Notes: a model not told the origin generated them from the letters alone. A stretch of DNA of 14,296 nucleotides from Candidatus Limnocylindrales bacterium (GCA_031292335.1 JARLHH010000186.1:1-14296); one strand, 5' to 3'. Counted from the stretch's first letter, positions 1 through 10,982 are shown. Program-made: numbers and translations.

Positions 1-2682
1 GGTGTCGTAGGGGCGGCGGAGCGTGGTCCACCGCTCGGCGACCGTCGCCCAGGCGGCCGGTTCATCCTGCCCGTTCACGCGCAGCAGGTGTGACCTCGCG
101 GTCGCGAGCTCCGCGTCCACCTCGCGGCGCGCGAAGACGTTCGTCCCCACCCCGGAACGGTCGACGATCTGCTCGACCTCGGTGAGGACGGCGCCCGCGC
201 GGGCGCGGATCGCGGCGAGCGTGCCCAGGTCGCGGCGGTCGCGCGCCGCTTCCGCCACCTCGGCCGCCACCCCGAGCACCGTGCTGGCGGTGGAGGCCGC
301 GAGCACCCAGTCCTCGGTCGTCCGCACGCGATCCCAGGCCGCGTCGGCCACGCGACGCGCGTCGGCCGGGTCGCCCCGCCAGAGCGCGAGGGATGCCGCG
401 GCCTGGTAGGTGGGCACGGCGAACTGCGTGTCGGCGATGAGATCGAGCTCCACGAGCAGGCGGCCGAGCATCCGGCTCGCGTCCTCGCCCGCCGAGAGCT
501 CCGTCTCGACCGTGATGAACCCAACCGCCGCATGCACGAACGCGATGCCGGCGGGCGCCCACTCGAGCGCGCGCATCGCCAGGGCTCGCGCCTCGCGCCA
601 CCGCCCGAGCATGAACAGCGAGTCCACCGCCCCGCCCCGCAGGCGATTGCCGTGCACGGCCTCCAGGCCGGCCGCCTCTGCCGCGGCGATCCCTGCCTCC
701 GAGACGCGGACCGCGTCCTCGCGCCGGCCCTCGATGTACAGGATCGAGGCGAGGTTCGCGCGCGCCCGGAATGCATCCTCCAGCCGTCCGAGCCGGATGG
801 CGATCGCGAGGGCCTGCTCCAGTCGCGCGATCGCGGACTCCGGGCGACCGAGCCAGCCGTCGATGACCCCGAGCGTGCACGTGGCGTGACCCAGCCATGG
901 CTCGCCAGCCGGTCCGCTCGCGCGGGCCAGCGCGAGCGCCTCCGAGGCGAGGCGCTCCGCCTCGAGGAAGGAGCCCTCCAGCATCCTGATCTGCCCGATC
1001 GTCGCCAGGACCCGCGCCCGCTCCAGCGTCTCGCTCCGCGGCAGGATCTCGAGCGCGCGGGCGTGCGCCGCGAGCGCCCCCTCGCGGTCACCGGTCTCCC
1101 AGCGGAAGACGCCGAGCCGGTCCCAGGCCGCGGCCGTCGCCACGCGATCCCCGGACGGAATCGCGGGTCCCAGCGTGGATTCCGTCAGCGCCGCCGCACG
1201 GCCCGGGTTGCCCGCGGCGAGCGCGGCTTCGGAGGCCCGGCGCAACAGCGCGACGTCGAGCGGGTCGGACGCATCGTCGGACCCGTGCGTGGCGGGCACC
1301 GCGAGCTCGATCGCAAGCTCCAGGTGCTCGAGCGCATCCGCGCTTGCCCCGGCCGACTCCTCCGCCTCGGCCGCCAGGAGTGCCGCGGTCCGGGCGCGGG
1401 CCGGCTCGTAGGCCGCCAGCCAGTGGCGGGCGGCCTCGGCCGGGTGCGTCGACAGCGCGCCGGCGACGGCAGCGCGCATGCGCCGTCGCCCGTCGGGAAG
1501 CAGGTCGGCGGCAAGCGCCCCGGCAACGAGCTGGTGGCGAACCCTGACGGGAGATCCCGTCCCGGGTGGGGTCGCCGTCGAAGCCGCGGCGGCCGGAAGC
1601 GCGATCGCGAATCGCTCGCGGATCGCCTCCTGGAGGCCCGCCGCGAGCTCGCCGTCGAGCATCCCGTTCCCGCCCCGGTTGCGCCCCGGCGAGCGGCGTG
1701 GCCCCCGTCCCTGGCCTGCCTCGTACGCGTCGATCACCGCCGCCAGCTCGCCCGGCAGGAGCGGGCCTTCCGCGATGGCAAGCGCCCGCAGGACGCTCCG
1801 GCATTCCGCGGATCGGTGCCCCAGGCGGCCCAGGATCAGCTGCGCCAGCGGCGCCGTGAGCGACGCCCCGGAGAGGTCACGGCGCGCGGCGAGCACCTCC
1901 TCCGCGATCAGCGGGTTCCCGCGCGCTCGCTCCGCGACCAGCAGGAGGAGTGGGGCCGATGGGCGCTCTCCCTCATGCGCCTCGATCAGCGCGCCCACCT
2001 CCGTCTGGCCGAGGGGTTCCACGTCAACGCGGGTGACGCCGCGGGGCCCGCTCTCGATCGCTTCCAGCGTCTCTCGGAAGGGATGCGTCCGGGTGAGCGC
2101 ATCGGGCTGGTAGGTTCCGACAAGAAGCAGCGGCAGGTGCCCGGCCGTCCGGGAAAGGAAGACCATGAGATGGCGCGTCGCCGCATCGATCTCGTGGAGG
2201 TCCTCCAGGATCAAGGCCACGGGGCGGTCGGAAGCGAGCCGGCCGAGCAGGGCCCGCAGCGCCTCGAGGGTCCGCTCCGTGCGCCGCTCCGACCGATCCG
2301 CTTCCCGAGGAGCGACCGTCGGAACGCCCGGGATGCCGGCAAAGAGCGGGCCGAGCAGCTCCGCGGCCGGATCGACGAGGGCCGCCACGCGCGCCGGGGC
2401 GAGCGTCCGCAGGTGCCCTTCGAGGGCAACGCGGACGGGACGGTACGGGTCGCCGCGCCAGGCGGGCAGCTGGTCGCTCCGAAGTCGAAGGACGGGACGT
2501 CCGGGACTCTCGACGATTCGAGACTCCAGCTCGTCGAGCAACCGGCTTGCACCCATCCCGCTCGAGCCCGTCACGAGGAGCGTCCCGCCGCGGCCTTCGG
2601 CCAGGTTCGTGACCGCCGCGACGAGCTGCCCCAGCTCGCGTTGACGGCCGATGAAGCCTCCCATCCCCGGACCGGTCACCAT
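1..2682 (-). CDS. LuxR/MalT-like AAA ATPase-TPR transcriptional regulator, partial (3' end beyond window)
   Basis: The minus strand is open from an ATG at 2682 to base 1 (894 codons, no stop), so the C-terminus, where a LuxR helix-turn-helix would lie, is outside the window. The start is bounded by an in-frame TAG at 2694-2692; GTG 2679 and ATG 2664 are alternatives. Residues 10-17 read FIGRQREL, the usual opening of these STAND/AAA regulators. A P-loop-like GSSGMGAS lies at 39-46 and a Walker B-like VALILEDLHEID at 155-166. A helical arm follows, and from about residue 500 TPR-like helical pairs are seen (for example GVFRWETGDREGALAAHARA and LASILYIEGRREDAVRVSEA). Family members are large signal-responsive regulators that bind ATP and an inducer. 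Oddity: the invariant P-loop lysine is Ala45 (GCA). The family call is good; the DNA-binding end is inferred. Confidence 0.78.
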   Translation of the reverse strand, partial: MVTGPGMGGFIGRQRELGQLVAAVTNLAEGRGGTLLVTGSSGMGASRLLDELESRIVESPGRPVLRLRSDQLPAWRGDPYRPVRVALEGHLRTLAPARVAALVDPAAELLGPLFAGIPGVPTVAPREADRSERRTERTLEALRALLGRLASDRPVALILEDLHEIDAATRHLMVFLSRTAGHLPLLLVGTYQPDALTRTHPFRETLEAIESGPRGVTRVDVEPLGQTEVGALIEAHEGERPSAPLLLLVAERARGNPLIAEEVLAARRDLSGASLTAPLAQLILGRLGHRSAECRSVLRALAIAEGPLLPGELAAVIDAYEAGQGRGPRRSPGRNRGGNGMLDGELAAGLQEAIRERFAIALPAAAASTATPPGTGSPVRVRHQLVAGALAADLLPDGRRRMRAAVAGALSTHPAEAARHWLAAYEPARARTAALLAAEAEESAGASADALEHLELAIELAVPATHGSDDASDPLDVALLRRASEAALAAGNPGRAAALTESTLGPAIPSGDRVATAAAWDRLGVFRWETGDREGALAAHARALEILPRSETLERARVLATIGQIRMLEGSFLEAERLASEALALARASGPAGEPWLGHATCTLGVIDGWLGRPESAIARLEQALAIAIRLGRLEDAFRARANLASILYIEGRREDAVRVSEAGIAAAEAAGLEAVHGNRLRGGAVDSLFMLGRWREARALAMRALEWAPAGIAFVHAAVGFITVETELSAGEDASRMLGRLLVELDLIADTQFAVPTYQAAASLALWRGDPADARRVADAAWDRVRTTEDWVLAASTASTVLGVAAEVAEAARDRRDLGTLAAIRARAGAVLTEVEQIVDRSGVGTNVFARREVDAELATARSHLLRVNGQDEPAAWATVAERWTTLRRPYDT

Positions 2683-2688
2683 GCCGGC

Positions 2689-2694
2689 ATTCTA
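2689..2694 (-). promoter_or_regulatory. -10 box of a probable leaderless promoter for the AAA/TPR regulator
   Basis: On the minus strand TAGAAT is followed by 6 nt and then the ATG at 2682. That spacing puts the transcription start on or next to the start codon, and no Shine-Dalgarno sequence is present. No TTGACA-like -35 is visible. The box overlaps the in-frame stop that bounds the gene start. Confidence 0.5.
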
Positions 2695-2717
2695 CGGAAC
2701 GAGACGGCAGCCGAGCG

Positions 2718-2723
2718 TAGACT
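2718..2723 (+). promoter_or_regulatory. -10 box of a probable leaderless promoter for the DNA methyltransferase
   Basis: TAGACT is followed by 6 nt and then the GTG at 2730. There is no Shine-Dalgarno sequence, so the transcript probably begins at the start codon. It lies back-to-back with the regulator's box within a 47-bp spacer, so the two promoters probably compete or are co-regulated. Confidence 0.5.
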
Positions 2724-2729
2724 CGCCGG

Positions 2730-3643
2730 GTGCGAACGGTGCCCCATCCCGCCAACACGCTCAACGAGCTGTCGGGCGAGGAGTGGCTGTACTTCACCAA
2801 GTCGGTCCTGACCACCGCCTATCCCTCCGAGCTGGGTCACGCGCTCCGGAGAGCGCATGGCGCGAACAAGCCGCCCCGGCTCATGGCACGCCTGATCGAG
2901 TTCTTCACGCGGCCGGGCGAGCTCGTGCTGGACCCGTTCGCCGGCGTCGGCGGGACGCTGCTCGGCGCGGCGATCGCTCGTGGCTCACGTCGAGCGCTCG
3001 GGTTCGAGCTGAACCCACGCTGGGCGGCGATCTACTCGGATGTCGTCGCCGCGGCGCTGGCCGAACGGGATGGGGCCGGGCCGCTCCTGGCCGACCTGGG
3101 CAACGCCGATCCAGCCGGCATCCGCACGTTCGACCCGGCGGGCTGCGAGCTTCGCGTGGGCGACGCGCTGGAGCTGCTGCCCGGGCTGCCGGCGGCGAGC
3201 GTCGACTTCGTCGCGACGGATCCGCCCTACACGGTCCAGCTGCCGCTGACGATGGCCGGGGGGCCGCTCGCGGCCCGGCACGCGAACCGTCGCACCGACT
3301 ACGCGATGGTGTCCGGCGATCCGGCGGATCTCGCCAACGCGCCCACGCACGACGCCTACCTCGGGTTGATGGAGCGCGCTTTCGGCGAGGTGGCCCGCGT
3401 CCTCCGGCCGGACCGGTACGCCGCCGTGATCGTGCGCGACGCCTACCTCGACGGACGGTACCGGTTCACGGGCGCAGAGCTGGCCGCGCGGGCGGAGGCC
3501 GCCGGCCTGGTGCCCAAGGGGGACATCGTCTGGTACCAGGCGGGAACCCGGCTGCGGCCCTACGGCTACCCGCGCGCCTTCGTGCCGAACATCGCCCACC
3601 AGCACATCGTGGTGCTGCGCAAGGAGCCGCTCGGCAAACGCCG

Positions 3644-3647
<4 letters not shown>
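2730..3647 (+). CDS. Orphan DNA amino-methyltransferase (N6-adenine or N4-cytosine)
   Basis: This 305-residue protein starts at GTG 2730 and would transfer a methyl group from S-adenosylmethionine to an exocyclic amino group of a base in DNA. The N-terminal segment (residues 10-25, TLNELSGEEWLYFTKS) is followed by the SAM-binding motif I, LVLDPFAGVGGTLLGA at 65-80, then GFELNP at 91-96. The catalytic motif IV, ATDPPYT, lies at 162-168. RVLRPDRYAAVIVRD (223-237) and the hydrophobic end AHQHIVVLRK match the N6_N4_Mtase fold (PF01555). In typical beta-class enzymes DPPY comes first and the DPFxGxG block last; here the order is reversed, as in a circular permutation. No restriction endonuclease or specificity subunit is adjacent, so it looks like a solitary methylase. 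The target base and site cannot be read from the sequence. The stop TAG (3645-3647) overlaps the stop of the convergent gene. Confidence 0.85.
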
Positions 3648-7057
<3,410 letters not shown>

Positions 7058-7305
7058 GAATCCCCTATCGCGATGCAGGCGAGTCTGGGCCCGACGGCAC
7101 ATCTGGGTCCACCTCGGTCCTGCCGAGCATCGTCGGTCGCGGCGTGGAGATAAATGGTACGGGGGTCCGGGTGGCGGGTACCCGGTGGCACCAGAGAGTC
7201 CGGCGACGTTGCCTCCGGTGACAGGAGGCAACGCCCGATTCCCGCGCTGCACTGCCCCCAATGGCAGGATTGAGGAACCGTCCTCCACCGGCCAGGATTC
7301 CAGGC
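7058..7305. other. Divergent intergenic region between the VWA protein and the NERD-like protein
   Basis: This 248-bp spacer has no convincing gene. It holds a perfect 10-bp inverted repeat (7207-7233), a smaller CCGGGT/ACCCGG inverted repeat near 7171-7190, and a short AT-rich patch (about 7150-7158, ATTTATC on the minus strand) that could serve as a -10 for the VWA gene. AGGGGA just before 7057 on the minus strand is a good ribosome binding site for that gene. Confidence 0.5.
7207..7233. promoter_or_regulatory. Perfect inverted repeat, possible operator or leader hairpin
   Basis: CGTTGCCTCC (7207-7216) and GGAGGCAACG (7224-7233) are exact reverse complements separated by 7 nt. It lies about 150 bp upstream of the VWA gene start and 73 bp upstream of the NERD-like start. 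That suits a dimeric repressor/activator site or a 5' leader hairpin. There is no T-run, so a terminator is less likely. Confidence 0.45.
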
Positions 7306-8073
7306 ATGCCCACCCAGTGCATCCAGGATCACGCGGACGCGCGCGCCCTCGTCGTCGCGGGCAGGACTGTCGCCGGCGCAGGCTGGGTGGCGGTTGGTCT
7401 CGCGGCGGGCTGGCTGGTCTTCGCCACGCCGCTCCTGGTGCGCGCCGTGAACATCAACGCTGGATCGACGCTCGCGCCATTCCTCCAGGCGGTGGCCTGG
7501 GCCGCGGCTGTCACCGCGCCGACCTGCTTCATCCTGTTGGGGGCGATCCGCCTGGCGAGCGCGGCGACCCATCTCCGCGGTCGAACCCGCCTCTTCCGGC
7601 CCGTCCACGCGATGGCGGGACGCCTGCCCGCAGGCATGCTCACGCTCGCCACCGTCCGCCTGCCCGACGGCCGCGCGATCCCGGACGTGGTGCTGGGACC
7701 CCACGGCATCGCCTTCTTCGAGACGCTCCCCGCCCCCGCGACCTCGCGCCACGTTGGCAGCCGTTGGGAGGCGCGTTCCGTCGACGGCGAGTGGCGCCCG
7801 ATCGAGAACCCGCTGGAACGCGCCGCGCGCGACGGAGACGCCCTGCGGCGGTACCTCGAGTCTGTCGACTGCGGCTTCGTCGTCAGGGTGTACCCGGTGG
7901 TCACGTCCCGCGCGCGTCCAGGCGCGTTCGAGGCCGAGCTCACGGGCGCGTGCTCGGTGGTGCCCCTCGCCGACGTCCCGGGCTGGCTCGGGTCACTCCG
8001 CGCGCAGCGGAGTCTCTCGGAGACCCGTCTCCAGCGCATCCGCCAGACCTTGGAGAGCCTCGCCCAGGCGTAG
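7306..8073 (+). CDS. Two-helix membrane protein with a degenerate NERD-like domain
   Basis: I chose ATG 7306 (255 residues), which has AGGA 8 nt upstream. ATG 7261 is in frame but has no ribosome binding site and its extra 15 residues add nothing recognisable. Two hydrophobic segments (about 22-44 and 58-84) form a membrane hairpin. The following cytoplasmic part (about 115-230) resembles the NERD nuclease-related fold: LATVRLPDGRAIPDVVLGPHGIAFFET (114-140), then a G-x-W strand and ENPLERAARDGDALRRYL (167-184), like the NERD NP-x-x-Q-A helix. In active-looking NERD domains the strand after GPxGvfviET carries a catalytic lysine; here it is Leu141, and the first acidic position is shifted (IPDVV). 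Nuclease activity is therefore doubtful. The NERD call is tentative, and the protein could simply be an uncharacterised membrane protein. It is read alone. Confidence 0.6.
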   Translation: MPTQCIQDHADARALVVAGRTVAGAGWVAVGLAAGWLVFATPLLVRAVNINAGSTLAPFLQAVAWAAAVTAPTCFILLGAIRLASAATHLRGRTRLFRPVHAMAGRLPAGMLTLATVRLPDGRAIPDVVLGPHGIAFFETLPAPATSRHVGSRWEARSVDGEWRPIENPLERAARDGDALRRYLESVDCGFVVRVYPVVTSRARPGAFEAELTGACSVVPLADVPGWLGSLRAQRSLSETRLQRIRQTLESLAQA

Positions 8074-8221
8074 CTCTCCCCGGTGCGGCGATGCGGGCGG
8101 GTGACCACGGCCGGGGGTGGCCACGGGGGGCGCGGCGTCTCCGACATCGCAACCAGATCGTCACTTGCGCCCAGCGCCCGTCTGCGCCAGACTGCGCGGA
8201 CGATGCAGATCACGACCGTCG

Positions 8222-8307
8222 CCTGGCTCATGTGCATGCGCTGGCGGCCCCGTCACGTGGAGGATGGGGTCCCGAGCGCCTGATCGACCTGGGTTGGTCG
8301 AGCCGGG
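8222..8307 (+). ncRNA. Candidate structured leader RNA (riboswitch-like) upstream of metY
   Basis: An 8-bp closing stem can form between CCTGGCTC (8222-8229) and GAGCCGGG (8300-8307) with one G-U pair. Inside it, GCGCT/AGCGC (8238-8242 with 8275-8279) stacks on GGCCCC/GGGGTC (8246-8251 with 8266-8271). A second arm TCGACC/GGTCGA (8284-8289 with 8296-8301) shares two bases with the closing stem, so the two are mutually exclusive at the tip. A terminator-like hairpin starts 20 nt downstream. That is the usual aptamer plus expression-platform order. It does not show the conserved core of SAM-I, SAM-II, SAM-IV or SAH riboswitches. The fold was done by eye, and GC-rich DNA pairs easily by chance. 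Confidence 0.3.
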
Positions 8308-8327
8308 GTTCGGGACCGGGTCCCGGG

Positions 8328-8363
8328 GCCGCAGTCCAGCCGGACTGCGGCTCTTCTGTTCTC
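8328..8363 (+). terminator. Intrinsic-terminator-like hairpin, probable attenuator ahead of metY
   Basis: GCCGCAGTCC (8328-8337) and GGACTGCGGC (8342-8351) form a perfect 10-bp stem with a 4-nt loop. A pyrimidine-rich TCTTCTGTTCTCC tail follows, the most T-rich stretch nearby. It sits 127 bp before metY and 255 bp after the NERD-like stop. It could end the upstream transcript or act as a conditional attenuator of metYX. A small hairpin, GGGACC-G-GGTCCC, lies just before it (8311-8323). Confidence 0.6.
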
Positions 8364-8478
8364 CGGGAGCGAGACGGCAGCCGCCGACACAGGCCCGGCG
8401 GCGAGGATCCCCTTCGCCTGCCCGCCGACCAGGGACCCGCCGACGACCAGTCCCAGATCGCCGACGGAGTGACCTCAG

Positions 8479-9792
8479 ATGTCCGACCAGCCCACCTATC
8501 GACCGGAGACGCTCGCGATCCACGCCGGCCAGAAGCCGGATCCCACGACGAACGCGCGGGCGGTCCCTATCTACGCGACGACGTCGTACGTCTTCAACGA
8601 CGCCGACCATGCCGCCCGGCTCTTCGCGCTGCAGGAGTTCGGGAACATCTACACCCGGATCATGAACCCGACGACCGACGTGTTCGAGCAGCGGGTCGCC
8701 GCGCTCGAAGGCGGCGTCGGCGCGCTGGCCTTCGCGTCCGGCCAGGCGGCCGAGACGGCCACCATCCTCAATCTCGCCCGGAGCGGCGACAACATCGTCA
8801 GCAGCAGCAGCCTCTACGGCGGCACCTACAACCTGTTCCAGTGGACGTTGCCGAAGATCGGGATCACCACGCGCTTCGTGGACGGCTCGGATCCGGCGAA
8901 CTTCGCCCCGGCCATCGACGCGAACACGAAGGCGATCTACCTGGAGACGATCGGCAACCCGCGCCTGGACGTGCCCGACATCGCGGCCATCGCCGACGTG
9001 GCGCACGCCCACGGGATCCCGCTCGTCATCGACAACACATTTGCTCCCCTCCTCTGTCAACCGATTCGCCACGGCGCGGACATCGTCATCCACTCCGCGA
9101 CGAAGTGGATCGGCGGGCACGGGACGTCGATCGGCGGCGTGGTCGTCGATGGGGGAACGTTCGACTGGCGCGCCTCCGGGCGCTTCCCTGATTTCGTCGA
9201 GCCCGACCCCTCCTATCACGGCGTCAGCTACGTGGAGGCGGTCGGCAACCTCGCCTTCATCATCAAGCTGCGGGTCCAGGGCCTCCGCGACACCGGGGCA
9301 GCCCTCTCGCCCTTCAACGCCTTCCTCTTCCTGCAGGGCCTCGAGACGCTTCCGCTGCGGATCGAGCGCCACGCCTCCAACGCGCTGACGGTGGCACGCT
9401 GGCTCGAGCAGGATCCCCGGATCACCTGGGTGAGCTATCCGGGCCTGGCATCCCACCCCGCCCATGCCAACGCGAGGCGGTACCTCGCCGGCGGCTTCGG
9501 AGGCGTGCTCGCGTTCGGCATCCGGGGCGGCCGCGAGGCGGGGAAGCTGCTGATCGACAACGTCCAGCTCTTCAGCCTGCTCGCCAACGTCGGCGACGCG
9601 AAGTCCCTGATCATCCATCCGGCGACGACGACGCACCAGCAGCTCGGCGCCGAGGAGCAGCAGGCGTCTGGCGTGACGGACGATTTGGTCCGGCTCTCCA
9701 TCGGCCTCGAGCACGTGGATGACATCATCGCGGACCTCGATCGTGGCCTCGCGGTCGCCACGAGCAGCCTGCCCGTCGGGGCCGGCGTGTGA
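8479..9792 (+). CDS. metY: O-acetylhomoserine sulfhydrylase (O-acetylhomoserine aminocarboxypropyltransferase)
   Basis: This 437-residue cytoplasmic enzyme is of normal length for the family. It uses pyridoxal phosphate to combine O-acetylhomoserine with sulfide, giving homocysteine and acetate. It belongs to the Cys/Met metabolism PLP group (PF01053). The N-terminus (ETLAIHAGQKPDPTTNARAVPIY, 10-32) is typical of MetY. YTRIMNPTTDVFEQRVAALEGG (58-79) supplies phosphate and substrate contacts. SGQAAETATIL (87-97), the cofactor aspartate D185 in VIDNTFA and the Schiff-base lysine K209 in HSATKWIGGHG are all present. The insertion after GGVVVDGG (DWRASGRFPDF, then PDPSYHG) is characteristic of MetY rather than of cystathionine synthases or lyases. 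ATG 8479 has GGAG 9 nt upstream. metX follows after 20 bp, so the two are one operon; the leader upstream may regulate both. Confidence 0.95.
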   Translation: MSDQPTYRPETLAIHAGQKPDPTTNARAVPIYATTSYVFNDADHAARLFALQEFGNIYTRIMNPTTDVFEQRVAALEGGVGALAFASGQAAETATILNLARSGDNIVSSSSLYGGTYNLFQWTLPKIGITTRFVDGSDPANFAPAIDANTKAIYLETIGNPRLDVPDIAAIADVAHAHGIPLVIDNTFAPLLCQPIRHGADIVIHSATKWIGGHGTSIGGVVVDGGTFDWRASGRFPDFVEPDPSYHGVSYVEAVGNLAFIIKLRVQGLRDTGAALSPFNAFLFLQGLETLPLRIERHASNALTVARWLEQDPRITWVSYPGLASHPAHANARRYLAGGFGGVLAFGIRGGREAGKLLIDNVQLFSLLANVGDAKSLIIHPATTTHQQLGAEEQQASGVTDDLVRLSIGLEHVDDIIADLDRGLAVATSSLPVGAGV

Positions 9793-9812
9793 CCGGCCGG
9801 GGCGCCTGACCG

Positions 9813-10973
9813 ATGTCCGCGCGGGCCGCCCGCGCCGTCCGACCGGTCGTCGGCCCCGCGTCCATCGGGGTCGACGCGGCGCCGGGGGCGCGGATCGGCA
9901 CAGCACGCCCGGAGCCTGTCTCGCCCTTCGGGGCGGGACAGGTGGTGGGCCGTGACCTCGGGCCGTTCGAGCTCGGGTCCGGGGCACGGCTCGCTTCGCT
10001 CCGCGTCGCGTACCGCCACGACGGCCCCGGACCGGCCGATGCTCCGCAGGTCCTCGTCATCCACGCCCTCACCGGATCCGCGGACGCGGCGGGTGACTGG
10101 TGGTCGCCACTGATCGGGCCGGGCCTGGCACTCGACACGGAGCGGGTGGGAGTCCTCAGCGCCAACCTGCTCGGCGGCTGCTACGGCACGACCGGCCCGA
10201 CCAACCCTGATCCCGCCACCGGCGTGCCTTACGGTGCGGCGTTCCCCGCGATCTCCACGCGCGACCAGGCGCGCGCGCACTGGGCGCTCCTCGACGCACT
10301 GGACGTTCCCGGGCTGGCCCTCGTCCTGGGCGGGTCGCTCGGCGGGATGGTGGCCCTGGAGGTCGCGCTCGAGCGACCGGAGGCGGTCCGCTCGGTGATG
10401 CCGATCGCGGCGCCGGCGACGACGGGCGCGCTCGCCGTCGCCTGGAACGCCATCCAGCTGGCGCTCGTCGAACGGCTCGGCGAGGACGGGCTGGCCCTCG
10501 CCCGCGAGCTCGCCATGACCACGTACCGGAGCGAGGCCGACTTCGACCAGCGCTTTGGACGGGCGGCAGAGGCCGACGGCACTCCGTCGATCGTGAGCTA
10601 CCTTCGCTACCAGGGCCAGAAGCTCGTGCGCCGCTTCGACCCCGACACGTACCGCACGCTGGTGGGTGCGATGGACCGCCACGACATCGGGGCGGGGCGG
10701 GGCGGCGTGGGGCCCGCCCTCGCTCGACTGGCCGACCACGGTGTCCGCCTGACCGGGCTGGGGATCTCGGGCGACATCCTGTTCGGCCCCCAGCAGGTCC
10801 GGACGCTCGTGGACGCCGCGGCCGCGGAAGGCGGGCACGCCCGATACGTGGAGGTGCAATCAACCAAAGGCCACGACGCGTTTCTCGCGGAGTGGGACGC
10901 GCTGGCGGCCATCCTGCGGCGGGTACTCGACGAGGCGCTCGCGCCCCGGCCCGTGCTCTCGCCGCGCGACTGA
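9813..10973 (+). CDS. metX: Homoserine O-acetyltransferase
   Basis: This 386-residue alpha/beta-hydrolase-fold enzyme transfers an acyl group, normally acetyl from acetyl-CoA, to homoserine and so makes the substrate of the MetY encoded just upstream. The oxyanion and substrate region HALTGSADAAGDWW (84-97) and the conserved block SANLLGGCYGTTGP (116-129) are present. The nucleophile elbow LGGSLGGMVALE (172-183) has Ser175. The triad is completed by Asp321 in GISGDILF and His354 in KGHDAFL. Acetyl rather than succinyl specificity is inferred from pairing with metY, not from residues. The first 40 or so residues before VVGRDLGPFELGSG are Ala/Arg/Pro-rich and lack family similarity. ATG 9813 has no clear ribosome binding site, so a downstream start (for example the GTGGTG around 9942) is possible. 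Confidence 0.94.
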   Translation: MSARAARAVRPVVGPASIGVDAAPGARIGTARPEPVSPFGAGQVVGRDLGPFELGSGARLASLRVAYRHDGPGPADAPQVLVIHALTGSADAAGDWWSPLIGPGLALDTERVGVLSANLLGGCYGTTGPTNPDPATGVPYGAAFPAISTRDQARAHWALLDALDVPGLALVLGGSLGGMVALEVALERPEAVRSVMPIAAPATTGALAVAWNAIQLALVERLGEDGLALARELAMTTYRSEADFDQRFGRAAEADGTPSIVSYLRYQGQKLVRRFDPDTYRTLVGAMDRHDIGAGRGGVGPALARLADHGVRLTGLGISGDILFGPQQVRTLVDAAAAEGGHARYVEVQSTKGHDAFLAEWDALAAILRRVLDEALAPRPVLSPRD

Positions 10974-10982
10974 CGGAGGGCG

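Larger units (their letters stand above)
8074..8478 (+). other. 405-bp non-coding stretch: metY leader region
   Basis: I see no gene in this gap. Close to the upstream stop is an imperfect hairpin, GTGACCAC/GTGGCCAC (8101-8124), perhaps the end of the NERD-like transcript, though without a T-tract. A hairpin built on GTCTG/CAGAC lies around 8180-8205. From 8222 a closed multi-stem structure and a terminator-like hairpin follow (listed separately). The last 127 bp before metY hold only short GC-rich inverted repeats. GGAG, 9 nt before ATG 8479, is the metY ribosome binding site. Confidence 0.6.

Noticed and set aside
532..2811. Long open frame on the plus strand (759 codons) opposite the regulator
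   Set aside because: Its translation is Arg/Gly/Pro-rich without domains. The minus-strand frame gives recognisable AAA and TPR features over the same bases.
7058..7288. N-terminal extension of the VWA protein to ATG 7288
   Set aside because: The 77 extra residues are Pro/Arg/Gly-rich, cross a perfect inverted repeat and would bury the signal peptide. GTG 7057 has a good ribosome binding site and a signal peptide right after it.
7306..8073. Active NERD nuclease or defence gene
   Set aside because: The key lysine position is Leu, there is no helicase or other defence partner, and the family match is only tentative.
8222..8307. SAM-IV riboswitch call, based on the loosely similar GGATGGGGTCCCGAGCGCC stretch
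   Set aside because: The conserved GCAACC-type core and the expected SAM-IV stems are not in place, so similarity to a known class is not claimed.
8161..9987. 608-codon minus-strand open frame opposite metY and its leader
   Set aside because: Composition is that of a GC-rich shadow. The metY frame has all PLP-enzyme motifs.
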